DNA of 64,000 nucleotides from assembly GCF_009720775.1 (NCBI RefSeq), contig NZ_WNKW01000005.1:248001-312000 (forward strand). Direction: 5' to 3'. A model generated the notes under the pieces. It was not told the origin of the DNA. It saw nothing but the letters and a program-made list of their open reading frames with translations, and made no database searches. How positions within the stretch are numbered: position 1 is the first letter of the stretch; each line of letters starts with the position of its first letter. Position numbers and translations under genes: made by a program. Source of the stretch: Pseudoduganella danionis (GTDB taxonomy: Bacteria; Pseudomonadota; Gammaproteobacteria; Burkholderiales; Burkholderiaceae_D). Shown piece after piece: positions 1-8,514 of this stretch.

Positions 1-983
1 ACCATTTCGACATGCTGACCAATGCCGCCATGGCCAATGGCGATGGCCTGAACTACATGCACAAGCGCGAGACCTGCGGCATCCAGGCCAATGTGGTGAA
101 GAAGCTGGGCGAGAATGAGGATGGCCAGCTGTGGCGCGTGTTCACCAACGAAGCCATCAGCGCCCTGCCCGGCCTCAAGGTTGGCCTGTCCATCAACCGT
201 AACCGCGACCACCAGTGGGAAGCGACGCTCAACAAGAAATCGGCCGAACGTAAAGTGGGCCTGCATCTGACGCTGAGCGAACAGTCTGGCGGGCTGAGCC
301 TGTCGCTGCGCGATGAAGATGGACTGTGCAGCTCTACTTCAGCCCAGCTGGAATTGCAGACCGCCCAGAATGCCGACCAGGCCGAGGCCTCGCTGCGCGC
401 CAGCCTCGGCAAATTGGGCAATACCATGTTCGCGCCGCTCGGCATCGAACTGCAGCTATCGCAGCCGTGGTTCGTGCCGGCAGCGGCCATCAATGCCCTG
501 CGCCGTGACGCCATCGAAGCGCACGAAGCGCTGCGGCTGGCGGCCTGGGAGCGACCGCAGCGCAAACCTGCAGCACAGCCGCCTGCCGTGTATCCGGACA
601 CCCAGCTCAGCTATCTGGCCAATGTGTACAACGAAAAGGCCCGCGTCTTCTATCACAAACATGGTGTGCAGCTGATCGCGGCGGCCTACGAGGCGCATGA
701 AGAAGCGGGTGAAGTGCCGTTGATGATTACCAAGCACTGCCTGCGTTTCTCGTTCAACCTCTGCCCTAAACAGGCTAAAGGCGTACAGGGCGTGCAGGGC
801 CAGGTGCGGGCCGAACCGATGACCTTGGTCAGCGGCGACGAAACTTACACGCTGCGCTTCGACTGCAAGCCCTGCGAAATGCATGTGGTAGGGGCCATGA
901 AACCGGGCATACTGAAATCGGCGCCACCATCGAATATTCCCTACAGCCCTATTACCTTCCACCGTCAGCGTCCGACTAGCTGA
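1..983 (+). CDS. rlhA: 23S rRNA 5-hydroxycytidine synthase, U32 peptidase family (C-terminal part)
   Basis: The reading frame is open from the left edge (codons begin at base 3), so this is the 3' part of a gene; about 326 codons are visible, roughly half the length of E. coli RlhA (YdcP). Family knowledge: RlhA hydroxylates C2501 of 23S rRNA and belongs to the U32 'peptidase' family. Seen here: the NGDGLNY segment near the left end, a middle DUF3656-like region (about residues 45-185 of the visible part) and the diagnostic tail with CPKQAKGVQGVQGQVRAEP and RFDCKPCEMHVVG. The cysteines of this tail are the conserved ones of the family. The gene ends in a strong hairpin terminator. Confidence 0.88.
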   Translation, partial: HFDMLTNAAMANGDGLNYMHKRETCGIQANVVKKLGENEDGQLWRVFTNEAISALPGLKVGLSINRNRDHQWEATLNKKSAERKVGLHLTLSEQSGGLSLSLRDEDGLCSSTSAQLELQTAQNADQAEASLRASLGKLGNTMFAPLGIELQLSQPWFVPAAAINALRRDAIEAHEALRLAAWERPQRKPAAQPPAVYPDTQLSYLANVYNEKARVFYHKHGVQLIAAAYEAHEEAGEVPLMITKHCLRFSFNLCPKQAKGVQGVQGQVRAEPMTLVSGDETYTLRFDCKPCEMHVVGAMKPGILKSAPPSNIPYSPITFHRQRPTS

Positions 984-992
984 CGAAAAAAG

Positions 993-1025
993 ACGGCGCC
1001 CAATTCACACGGGGCGCCGTTTTCT
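993..1025 (+). terminator. Rho-independent terminator after rlhA
   Basis: A perfect 9-bp inverted repeat (acggcgccc at 993-1001, gggcgccgt at 1012-1020) with a 10-base loop is followed by a T-rich run at 1020-1026. It begins 9 bases after the rlhA stop. An A-rich run on the left side (985-991) would also let it act for the leftward gene that ends at 1058. Confidence 0.85.
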
Positions 1026-1057
1026 TTGCTATGCCGGCATGGCCGGCGCCAGCATGC

Positions 1058-1441
1058 TTAACGCATCATGTCGGCTTTGACGAAGTATTTGCGGGCGTAT
1101 TTGAGCAGCTGGCCATCGGTAGGATGGTCGGCACTTTCCACGCTCATGACGCACTCGGCAACGGCCGGATGGGCGCGCAGCATGTACTTCATCAGTTCCA
1201 GTTTTTCGTGGCCAGGGCCAACGATCAGGATCTCGGTGCTGCCGCTCAGGGCTTTGGCCACGTCATCAAAATACTGCTTGTTTTCCGGTGCGCGGCCCGC
1301 GCCCGTCGAACCCGATTTACCGTGCAGGTGTGGATGCTTCGAGTGAGTTTTAATGACTTCGCTGTCGGCGGCTTCAGCATTGAAATGGATTACGTGTGCT
1401 TCGGTATGATCGATCCACGCGACAACATGATTGAAAGACAT
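1058..1441 (-). CDS. Translational-machinery-like protein (eRF1/baeRF-type fold)
   Basis: A 127-residue protein starting MSFNHVVAWIDH. It resembles small betaproteobacterial and pseudomonad proteins that databases label 'translational machinery protein', related to bacterial eRF1-domain-like (baeRF) families; the precise role is unknown. Visible landmarks are the WIDHTEAHVIHF strand near the N-terminus, a His-rich turn (THSKHPHLHGK), the central LIVGPGHEKLEL block and the C-terminal DHPTDGQLLKYARKYF. I chose the start at 1441 because GGAG lies six bases before this ATG; the in-frame ATG at 1453 would contain that ribosome site. It is a single gene with its own leader (1442-1613). Confidence 0.7.
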   Translation of the reverse strand: MSFNHVVAWIDHTEAHVIHFNAEAADSEVIKTHSKHPHLHGKSGSTGAGRAPENKQYFDDVAKALSGSTEILIVGPGHEKLELMKYMLRAHPAVAECVMSVESADHPTDGQLLKYARKYFVKADMMR

Positions 1442-1613
1442 AAACGACTCCATAGAATATAAACGTGGTGCCTGTAAGTCGCCGCAAAGCACCTGCGTTT
1501 CGATATTTTTCTTGTGGCAACGATTTAAGTCTAGTGAAGTTAAGTCGCAGAATCTTTGATGTAAATCAATCAGTCGCGTGACAGTTCTGCTTGCCTTAAT
1601 GCTCTGCCGATCG

Positions 1614-2627
1614 CTACAGGTCTCCTTCGGCCTGCGGGGCTTCCGGTGGCCTCTGCTCGGCCCAGTCGGCCCGTATCCTTATCAGCTCCGGCAGTGCATG
1701 CTCAAAGGCATCAACCATTTGCGGATCGAAATGCAGGCCTTTGCCGGCCCGGATGAAGTCGCAAGTGTCGCTCAGGCTCCACGCCGCCTTGTACGGGCGT
1801 TGCATGGTCAGCGCATCGAACACATCCGCCACGGCTACCAGCCGCGCAGCCTCGGGGATGGCCGTGCCCGCCAGGCCGTGAGGGTAGCCTGTGCCATCCC
1901 AGCGTTCGTGGTGCGATAGCGCTACATCGCGCGCCATGGAAAAAATTTCCCCGTTGCCGCTTTGTAGGATCTGCGCGCCGATTTCCGTGTGGCGCTTCAT
2001 TATTTCCCATTCGTCGGGCGTGAGCGTGCGCGGCGCCTTCAGGATGGCGCTGGGCACGCCTATTTTGCCGGTGTCGTGCAGCGGCGCGGCCAGTTCCAGC
2101 TGCTCCACTGTTTCGCTAGACCAGCCTAGCGTGCTGGCCAGCGTGCAGGCATAGGCGGCCATGCGCCAGATGTGGGCACCCGTATCGTTATCGTTGTAGT
2201 GGCCCGCTTCGCCCAGCATGTACACGGCTTCGCGCCGCGCACGGGCGACATCGTTCAGGTGTACCAGCGACAGATGGGTGGCCACGCGGCGCAGCAGTGT
2301 GGGCACGGAGATAGGTTTTTGCACATAATCGACCGCGCCCGCATCGAAGCCGCGCGCCTCGTCTTCCGTGGCCGTCATGGCCGTGAGGAAGATCACGGGG
2401 ATGTGGCTGAGCCGGACATCCGCCTTGAGGCGGCGGCAGACTTCGTAGCCATCCAGGCCAGGCATCATGATGTCGAGCAGGATCAGGTCGGGCTGTATGC
2501 GGCCGGCCAGTTCCAGCCCTTTGGCCCCATTGTTGGCAAACACCAGGCGATACTTGTCGCGCATTACCTGCAGCAGCAGGTTGAGGTTGTTGGGCTCGTC
2601 GTCTATGGCCAGAATGATCTTCTGCAT
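1614..2627 (-). CDS. Response regulator with HD-GYP domain
   Basis: A 337-residue two-domain protein. Residues 1-120 are a receiver domain with the acidic pair D9-D10 and phospho-acceptor D52 in LLDIMMPG. Residues about 145-325 form an HD-GYP domain with HD at 183-184 (PLHDTGKIG), an HTEIGAQIL helix, and HHERWDGTGYP at 238-248. HD-GYP proteins of this type hydrolyse cyclic di-GMP; all key residues are present, so activity is expected. The start codon overlaps the stop of the upstream hybrid kinase (TGATG), giving translational coupling. Inference: the kinase phosphorylates this receiver and so controls c-di-GMP breakdown. A longer reading frame upstream of 2627 lies inside the kinase gene and is not used. 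Confidence 0.9.
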   Translation of the reverse strand: MQKIILAIDDEPNNLNLLLQVMRDKYRLVFANNGAKGLELAGRIQPDLILLDIMMPGLDGYEVCRRLKADVRLSHIPVIFLTAMTATEDEARGFDAGAVDYVQKPISVPTLLRRVATHLSLVHLNDVARARREAVYMLGEAGHYNDNDTGAHIWRMAAYACTLASTLGWSSETVEQLELAAPLHDTGKIGVPSAILKAPRTLTPDEWEIMKRHTEIGAQILQSGNGEIFSMARDVALSHHERWDGTGYPHGLAGTAIPEAARLVAVADVFDALTMQRPYKAAWSLSDTCDFIRAGKGLHFDPQMVDAFEHALPELIRIRADWAEQRPPEAPQAEGDL

Positions 2628-5311
2628 CAGGCTTGCCCTTGCCAGTTGAGGATCAGGCTGTCGGTCAGTGTGCTGGCCTGATCGAAGTCGAAATGCTGCA
2701 CGGCGACCAGCAGCGGCTGTACCGCATTGCTGCCCAGCAGTGTGGCCAGATGGCTGAGTAGCCCGCGTACATCGTCGGGATTGGCACTTTCGAGTCCGCT
2801 GCGCAAGGCTTGCAGCAGCTGGGGGACCTCTTCCTGTTGCGTGGCTGGGGCCGCTGCAGCAGTGTCTGCGCCGGGGGGACTGCTGCGGGTCTGCTCGACC
2901 AGTTCCAACAGCTGGTCGAAGTCGAGCTGGAGCTGCTGCGTGCACTGGCGTGCCTGTGCCAGATTATCGGCCTTGATGGCGGCGTCCACTGCGCTGGCCA
3001 GCTTGGCGATAGCGGCCAGTTGCAGATTGGCCGCCACGCCTTTCAGCGTGTGTGCCATGCGGCGCCCAAGTTCCGGCGCCGTATCGAGTTGCTGGATGAT
3101 GCGCTGGCCATCGTTGCCGTGGGCGGTACAGAATTCTTCCAGCGCCAGACGGTACACTTGCGCGTCGCCCCACAGACGCAAGGCGCGCGGCAGATTGACC
3201 AGCGGTGCCAGCGGTGCGAGTGCTGCCGGCAAGTCCTGCGTCGCATCGGCGGCCAGTGTGGGATTGAAACGGCCACGGCCCGCCGGCACCAGCGTTTCCA
3301 TTTGCTGCAGGATTTCCGCCAGATCGATGGGTTTGCCCAGCACGGCATCCATGCCCGCTTCGCGGCAACTCCGGTGATCTTCCGGCAGCACACTGGCCGT
3401 CAGGGCAATAATGGGCAGATAGGCGGCATCGGACGGACGCATCATGCGGATGGCGCGGGTGGCTTCCAGTCCATCCATGTCCGGCATCATCACATCCATT
3501 AGCACCACATCGAAATCTTCCTTGAGGCATGCATCGACAGCGCCATGGCCGCTGTCCTGCCAGATTACTTCATGGCCCAGCTGGCTCAGGCGCAGCATCA
3601 CCAGACGGGCATTGGTGGCGACGTCTTCCGCCAGCAAAATACGGAAAGCGCGCGGCGTGCGCGCACTGAGCTCATAGTCGTCGGTCGGCAGCAGCACCGG
3701 GGTGCCGGGGTTGTGCACCGCTGGCAAAGGCAGCGTGAAGTGGAAGGTGGAGCCGGCGCCATAGCTGCTTTCGGCCCAGATTTTACCGTGCATGAGCTCG
3801 ACCAGATTGCGGCAGATGGTAGTGCCCAGTCCGGTACCGCCAAAGCGCCGTGTGGTGCTCACATCGGCCTGGGTGAACAGCTCGAACACCCGGTCCAGCT
3901 GTTCTTCCGTCATGCCTATGCCGGTATCGCGCACGGCGAAATGGATCTGGCCATCATCCATGGCTTCCAGCTGCAGGCTTATGCTGCCCGCGTGGGTGAA
4001 CTTGATGGCATTGCCCACCAGATTCAGCAATATCTGGCGGATGCGGGTGGGGTCGCCCAGACAGATGGCCGGCACGCTGCTGCCCACTTCGACCTGCAAG
4101 GTCAGGTGCTTGTGGCGCGCCTCCTGATCGAGCAGTCTGAGCACGTCGCGCAGCAGGCGTGTCAGGCTGAAGGGCAGCCGTTCCAGTTCCGTCTTGCCGC
4201 CTTCGATCTTGGAATAGTCGAGGATATCGTTAATGATGCAGAGCAGGTCTTTGGCCGACTGGTGCACCGTCTGTACATGCTCACGCGCCGTACCGGTTAC
4301 GCTGGCATCGGCCAGCACCAGCTCGGAAAAGCCTATGATGGCATTCATGGGCGTGCGAATTTCATGGCTCATATTGGCCAGAAAGCTGGCCTTGGCACGC
4401 ATCGCCGCTTCCGCCTGCTCCTTGGCATGGCGCAGATCTTCTTCGATGGCGCGTTGGGCCGTGATATCGGTAATGAAGGCGACGAAATACGGCTGGTCCG
4501 GTGCCAGCCGCGTGTGGCCCAGCGCTATCGAGATGGGAAAGGTCTCGCCATTGCGGCGCCTTGCCCGCACTTCGCGTTTGACGCCGATGGAACGGTAGCG
4601 TACGGCCGTATCAGCCTGGCGGAAATACTGCTGGTGCGCTTGTGCTTCGAGTTCGGGCAACAGGCAGGCAACGCTGTTGCCACGCATTTCGCTATGACTC
4701 CAGCCAAACATTTCCTCTGCCGCGGGGTTGAATACGTCGATGCGCCCTTCCCCGTCAGTGGTAATGATGGCATTGGCGGCCGTCTGCACTATCGCCGACA
4801 GCTCGCCCGTGGTCGTGCTGATCTGCCTCTGTAACTGGGTGCGGTAGGCGCGCAATTCGTGTTCGGCGCGGCGCTTTTCCGTGATGTCGCGGGCAATTTT
4901 GGATGCACCGATCACGTCACCCTGCTCGTTCAGGATGGGCGAGACGGTGACGGAGACGGCAATCTGGATACCGTTTTTGCACACCCGTAAGGTGTCGAAA
5001 TGCTCGACCCGTACACCCTGGCGGACCTGGCGCAGAATGGCCTGCTCCTCGCTCAGCCGGTCCGGCGGCAGCAAAAGCTGGATGGGCTGGCCGATGATCT
5101 CTTCGGCGGCATAGCCGAAGATGCGTTCGGCCGCAGGATTCCAGCTAGTGACGATGCCGTCTAGCGTTTTGGTGACGATGGCATCACTGGAGGACGCTAC
5201 CAGTGCTGCGAGCAGTTCGCGGCTATGCGCGTTGATTTGAGGTTGCCACGTAGGAGCACGGGGGCTGGTTGCGGCCATAAGGTAGATGAAGAACAGTGGC
5301 TTATGTACCAA
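2627..5311 (-). CDS. Hybrid sensor histidine kinase PAS-PAS-HisKA-HATPase-REC-HPt
   Basis: A predicted cytoplasmic hybrid kinase of 894 residues. Order: two PAS sensor domains (about 33-150 and 168-290), HisKA with H316 in SHEIRTPMNA, HATPase with N-box LVGNAIKFT and G-boxes DTGIGM and GGTGLG (to about 530), a receiver with D606 in LMDVMMPDMDG, and a C-terminal HPt domain with H754 in AHTLKGVAANLQ. It therefore carries the whole His-Asp-His relay and would pass phosphate to the coupled HD-GYP regulator downstream. The start is uncertain: TTG at 5311 has a weak AGG site upstream, while ATG at 5278 (starting MAATSPRAP) has none; the difference is 11 residues. Confidence 0.9.
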   Translation of the reverse strand: MVHKPLFFIYLMAATSPRAPTWQPQINAHSRELLAALVASSSDAIVTKTLDGIVTSWNPAAERIFGYAAEEIIGQPIQLLLPPDRLSEEQAILRQVRQGVRVEHFDTLRVCKNGIQIAVSVTVSPILNEQGDVIGASKIARDITEKRRAEHELRAYRTQLQRQISTTTGELSAIVQTAANAIITTDGEGRIDVFNPAAEEMFGWSHSEMRGNSVACLLPELEAQAHQQYFRQADTAVRYRSIGVKREVRARRRNGETFPISIALGHTRLAPDQPYFVAFITDITAQRAIEEDLRHAKEQAEAAMRAKASFLANMSHEIRTPMNAIIGFSELVLADASVTGTAREHVQTVHQSAKDLLCIINDILDYSKIEGGKTELERLPFSLTRLLRDVLRLLDQEARHKHLTLQVEVGSSVPAICLGDPTRIRQILLNLVGNAIKFTHAGSISLQLEAMDDGQIHFAVRDTGIGMTEEQLDRVFELFTQADVSTTRRFGGTGLGTTICRNLVELMHGKIWAESSYGAGSTFHFTLPLPAVHNPGTPVLLPTDDYELSARTPRAFRILLAEDVATNARLVMLRLSQLGHEVIWQDSGHGAVDACLKEDFDVVLMDVMMPDMDGLEATRAIRMMRPSDAAYLPIIALTASVLPEDHRSCREAGMDAVLGKPIDLAEILQQMETLVPAGRGRFNPTLAADATQDLPAALAPLAPLVNLPRALRLWGDAQVYRLALEEFCTAHGNDGQRIIQQLDTAPELGRRMAHTLKGVAANLQLAAIAKLASAVDAAIKADNLAQARQCTQQLQLDFDQLLELVEQTRSSPPGADTAAAAPATQQEEVPQLLQALRSGLESANPDDVRGLLSHLATLLGSNAVQPLLVAVQHFDFDQASTLTDSLILNWQGQA

Positions 5312-5408
5312 CTCTACCTGTTTTGCGCCAAGAAATTATCACCAATTGTCACAACTGCTGGCGATAGGCCGCTCCAGTTGCAAATCGGCCTCAGCCACAG
5401 CGAGCATT

Positions 5409-6248
5409 TTACTGGCGGTCACCCGCCGCAGTGAGTGCCTGCAGCTCTTCCTCACTAAAGCCGGCGCGCAAACGGGCTTCGATATTGAACGGACCGCGTG
5501 GCGTCGGTGCACGGTAGCGCAGTGCCAGTTCGGCGTAGGTGGGGCGCAGCGCCAGGCCGCGTTGCTGGCACAGATGGGAAAACCAGCGGTTACCAATTTC
5601 TACGTGGCCCACTTCGTCGCGCAGAATGATGTCGAGAATGGCGGCAGCAGCCTGATCGCCTGCTTGCGCCAGCTTGGCGCGCAGCGGCGGGATGGCGTCC
5701 AGCCCGCGTGCTTCCAGCGTGCGCGGCACCAGCGCCATGCGCGCCATCACATCGTCACGCGTACGGTCGACCATTTCCCACAGGCTGTCGTGGGCGGAAA
5801 AGTCGCCGTAGGCATAGCCCAGTTGCTGCAAATGGCTGGCCAGCATATGGAAATGGCTAGCTTCTTCGTCGGCCACACGCAGCCAGTCGACATAGTATTC
5901 GGCCGGCATGCCGGCAAAACGCCACAGCGCGTCGAGCGCCAGATTGATGGCGTTGAATTCGATATGGCTGAGCGCGTGGATCAGCATGCCGCGCCCTGCG
6001 CTGGTTGCCATCGAGCGCCGCCCCACGGCGAGCGGCGGCACCAGGTCCGGCCGCTCGGGCCGGCCCGGGATGGCGCCTTGGCTCACCAGTTCGGCCTGCT
6101 CGTCTAGCTGCAGCGTGCCGGCCTGCCATGCGGCCTTCATCGCATGGACGGCGGCGACCTTGCTGGCCGGATCAGACAGCAGCAGGCAGTCCAGCGCGTA
6201 TTGACGTAATTCGGTGGCTTGGGAGGCTGGAACGGAACTGGCGGACAT
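5409..6248 (-). CDS. Ferritin-like DUF455 family protein
   Basis: A 279-residue helical protein starting MSASSVPASQ. DUF455 members adopt a ferritin-like di-iron fold; their substrate is not established. The likely metal ligands sit in HIEFNAINLALDALW, in ADEEASHFHMLASHL and in ILRDEVGHVEIGNRWF, giving the E...ExxH...E...ExxH pattern of di-iron carboxylate proteins. I used ATG at 6248; the longer frame to 6323 has no better ribosome site and its extra 25 residues look like untranslated leader. It is divergent from the serine hydrolase gene, whose start lies 111 bases away, so promoters for both should lie between 6249 and 6359. Confidence 0.82.
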   Translation of the reverse strand: MSASSVPASQATELRQYALDCLLLSDPASKVAAVHAMKAAWQAGTLQLDEQAELVSQGAIPGRPERPDLVPPLAVGRRSMATSAGRGMLIHALSHIEFNAINLALDALWRFAGMPAEYYVDWLRVADEEASHFHMLASHLQQLGYAYGDFSAHDSLWEMVDRTRDDVMARMALVPRTLEARGLDAIPPLRAKLAQAGDQAAAAILDIILRDEVGHVEIGNRWFSHLCQQRGLALRPTYAELALRYRAPTPRGPFNIEARLRAGFSEEELQALTAAGDRQ

Positions 6249-6359
6249 GATGGTACGGGGCACGGAAAAGGCCGCAGTGTACCATCCGGCCCGCAGTTTG
6301 CTTGGCAGCTGGCACTGCGCCACAGTATGCTAAGACCTTTGTCTGTGTGGGGATGGCTT

Positions 6360-7652
6360 ATGTCGCGTGTGCTCGGTGGGTTGCTTGCTATGTGGTCGAT
6401 GTCGCTGGCGCATGGCCAGAATGCTGCGCTGGACCGCGAACTGGCCGCGGTGGCGCACGACCCTGCCCTGCCGCTGGCCAGCCTGTCGGTGCTTGCCCTG
6501 CGTGCCGGACAAGTAGATTATAGCTACCAGACCGGACTGCGCCAGCTCGATAGGCCCGCTACCGGCGTGGGCCCGGATACGCTTTACCGCATCGCTTCCA
6601 TCTCGAAAATGGTCACGGCCATGGGGGTCATGAAGCTGATCGAGCAGCACAAACTTGATCTCGACACGGATGTTTCGCAGTATCTGGGCTACCCCTTGCG
6701 CAACCCCGGCTTTCCCGAGCGGGAGATCACGCTGCGTATGCTGCTCAGCCACACTTCCAGCCTGCGCGATGGTGCCGGCTACTATTGGGCCGGCGAGCAG
6801 CCCATCCGTGCCGAACTGACGCGGGGCACGCCGTCCATGTGGAGCAGCATGGCGGCGCCAGGCCAGTTTTTCACTTACGCCAATCTGAACTGGGGCGTAA
6901 TCGGTACGGTGATGGAACAGGTGACGGGCGAACGCTTCGACCTGCTGATGCAGCGCCTGTTGCTGCAGCCCATGGGCATCCATGGCGGTTACTTCCCGCC
7001 CAGTTTCAGCGACGCCGAGCTGGACAGGCTGGCCACGCTCTACCGCAAGCGCAGCACCGATACAGAGGTGTGGGACAGCCAGGGGCCGTGGATAGCGCAG
7101 GTAGACGACTATCGTTCTGGCCGCCCGCTGAGTGCGCTACCGGCCAGCTACCAGCCGGGGCAGAACGCCACCTTGTTCAGCCCCACGGGCGGCTTGCGCA
7201 TTTCCGCACAGGGACTGGGGCAGCTGATGCAGATGCTGCTCCAGCACGGCCAGTATCAGGGCCGCACCATCTTGCAGCCGGACAGCATACGGCTGATGTT
7301 CAGCCAGCAGTGGCTGTTCGATGGTCGCAACGGCGATACCGAGCAGGGCCAGTACGGCAGTTGGGGGCTGGGTAGCCAGCGCTTTGGCCGGCTTGCCAAT
7401 GGGCGCGACCGGCTGGTAGAAGATGCGACCTTCCACGCCGTGGGCCATCTGGGCGAAGCCTATGGGCTGCTATCCACCTTTGCCGTCGATCTCGAGCGCG
7501 GCAACGGCATGATCGTGCTGATAGGCGGCTTGGGCCGCGACCCGGCCCTGCATCCGGGCCAGTATTCAGCACTGACCCGCAGCGAGGAAAGAATACTGAC
7601 AGCGCTGTACCGCCATATCACCCGCCCGCCCCGCCCTGAGCCTGGGCGCTAG
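6360..7652 (+). CDS. Secreted serine hydrolase, beta-lactamase class C family
   Basis: A 430-residue protein with a signal peptide (MSRVLGGLLAMWSMSLAHG, cleavage likely after AHG). Family knowledge: these PBP-like hydrolases use a Ser-Lys/Tyr/His-or-Lys triad and act on D-amino-acid peptides, esters or unknown substrates. Visible motifs: SISK (SxxK) in YRIASISKMVTAMG, YAN in FTYANLNWGVIG, and HLG in AVGHLGEAYG. The start at 6360 is supported by GGGGA six bases upstream; ATG at 6327 is an alternative that only lengthens the signal region. The substrate cannot be told from sequence; a true AmpC role is not supported by context. Confidence 0.83.
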   Translation: MSRVLGGLLAMWSMSLAHGQNAALDRELAAVAHDPALPLASLSVLALRAGQVDYSYQTGLRQLDRPATGVGPDTLYRIASISKMVTAMGVMKLIEQHKLDLDTDVSQYLGYPLRNPGFPEREITLRMLLSHTSSLRDGAGYYWAGEQPIRAELTRGTPSMWSSMAAPGQFFTYANLNWGVIGTVMEQVTGERFDLLMQRLLLQPMGIHGGYFPPSFSDAELDRLATLYRKRSTDTEVWDSQGPWIAQVDDYRSGRPLSALPASYQPGQNATLFSPTGGLRISAQGLGQLMQMLLQHGQYQGRTILQPDSIRLMFSQQWLFDGRNGDTEQGQYGSWGLGSQRFGRLANGRDRLVEDATFHAVGHLGEAYGLLSTFAVDLERGNGMIVLIGGLGRDPALHPGQYSALTRSEERILTALYRHITRPPRPEPGR

Positions 7653-7784
7653 GTTCGCCGGTAACTCATCCCATTCCTACAAAGATGGGGGCCGCGCACT
7701 GATACCTGCGCGCCTAGGCTTGCTCCATGATGAGTCGTATCCCGTCGCCTGATGAACGGGCCACTGCAACCACCGGAGACCAAC

Positions 7785-8306
7785 ATGAGCTACTTAGACC
7801 GCGATACCTATGGCATTTATAGCGACACGACAGATGACAGCGGCCCGGGCCCGCGCCTGATGGGGGCTGATACGCTGATCGGCGAAGACGTGTACAACCG
7901 CCAGGATGAAGATCTGGGCGACATCAAGGAAATCATGCTCGATATGCGGCAGGGACAGGTAGCTTATGCCGTGCTGTCCTTCGGTGGCTGGCTGGGCATG
8001 GGCGATAAACTGTTTGCCGTGCCATGGCAGGCACTGCAACTCGATACCGTGAACAAGCGTTTCCTGCTCGACGTGTCGAAAGAGCACCTGAAAAATGCGC
8101 CGGGCTTTGACAAGGACCACTGGCCCGACATGGCCAGTACCGAATTCAGCACGGAAATCCACAGCTTCTACCATACGCAGCAGAATCTGGGCGGTGCCCG
8201 CACGGCCAGCGGCAGCGTGATGGGCAGCGGCAGCAGCAGCCTGCAAAGCGATCCCGGCTACAGCGGCAGCACGGAAAGCGGCACTGGCCGCAGCGGTAAT
8301 CTGTAA
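7785..8306 (+). CDS. PRC-barrel domain protein
   Basis: A 173-residue soluble protein starting MSYLDRDTYG, chosen because GGAG lies six bases upstream. Residues about 25-105 form a PRC-barrel: LMGADTLIGEDVYN, DLGDIKEIMLDMRQGQVAYAVLS and DKLFAVPWQAL are typical strands. The tail (about 130-173) is low in complexity and rich in Gly and Ser, so probably disordered. Stand-alone PRC-barrel proteins of this type are common in Burkholderiales, are often stress-related, and have no fixed biochemical role. Confidence 0.82.
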   Translation: MSYLDRDTYGIYSDTTDDSGPGPRLMGADTLIGEDVYNRQDEDLGDIKEIMLDMRQGQVAYAVLSFGGWLGMGDKLFAVPWQALQLDTVNKRFLLDVSKEHLKNAPGFDKDHWPDMASTEFSTEIHSFYHTQQNLGGARTASGSVMGSGSSSLQSDPGYSGSTESGTGRSGNL

Positions 8307-8327
8307 GCCTGTGCGCTCAGCATCACG

Positions 8328-8372
8328 CCGGCCCTGCACCAAGATGTAGCGGCGCAGGGCCGGTACAGCTCT
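8328..8372 (+). terminator. Terminator-like hairpin after the PRC-barrel gene
   Basis: A 10-bp perfect inverted repeat (ccggccctgc at 8328-8337, gcagggccgg at 8354-8363) lies 22 bases past the stop codon. It is followed by a pyrimidine-rich but not T-pure stretch, so it may end transcription only partly. Confidence 0.5.
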
Positions 8373-8514
8373 TCCTCTCTTTGCGGTTTTCGCTCCGCTG
8401 TCACGCAGCCAGCCGTCTTGCGCTGGGTCTGCCGCACAGCTTGCACCAAAATCGGGCATTCCTACTGGCACGCTTCTTGATACTGAAGAAGCGTACTCAT
8501 CTGGGATGCTCGAT

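Noticed and set aside
6360-7652. AmpC-type beta-lactamase as a resistance gene
   Set aside because: SxxK and YxN fit the wider family, but there is no ampR-like neighbour or close AmpC wording; a general serine hydrolase is the safer call.
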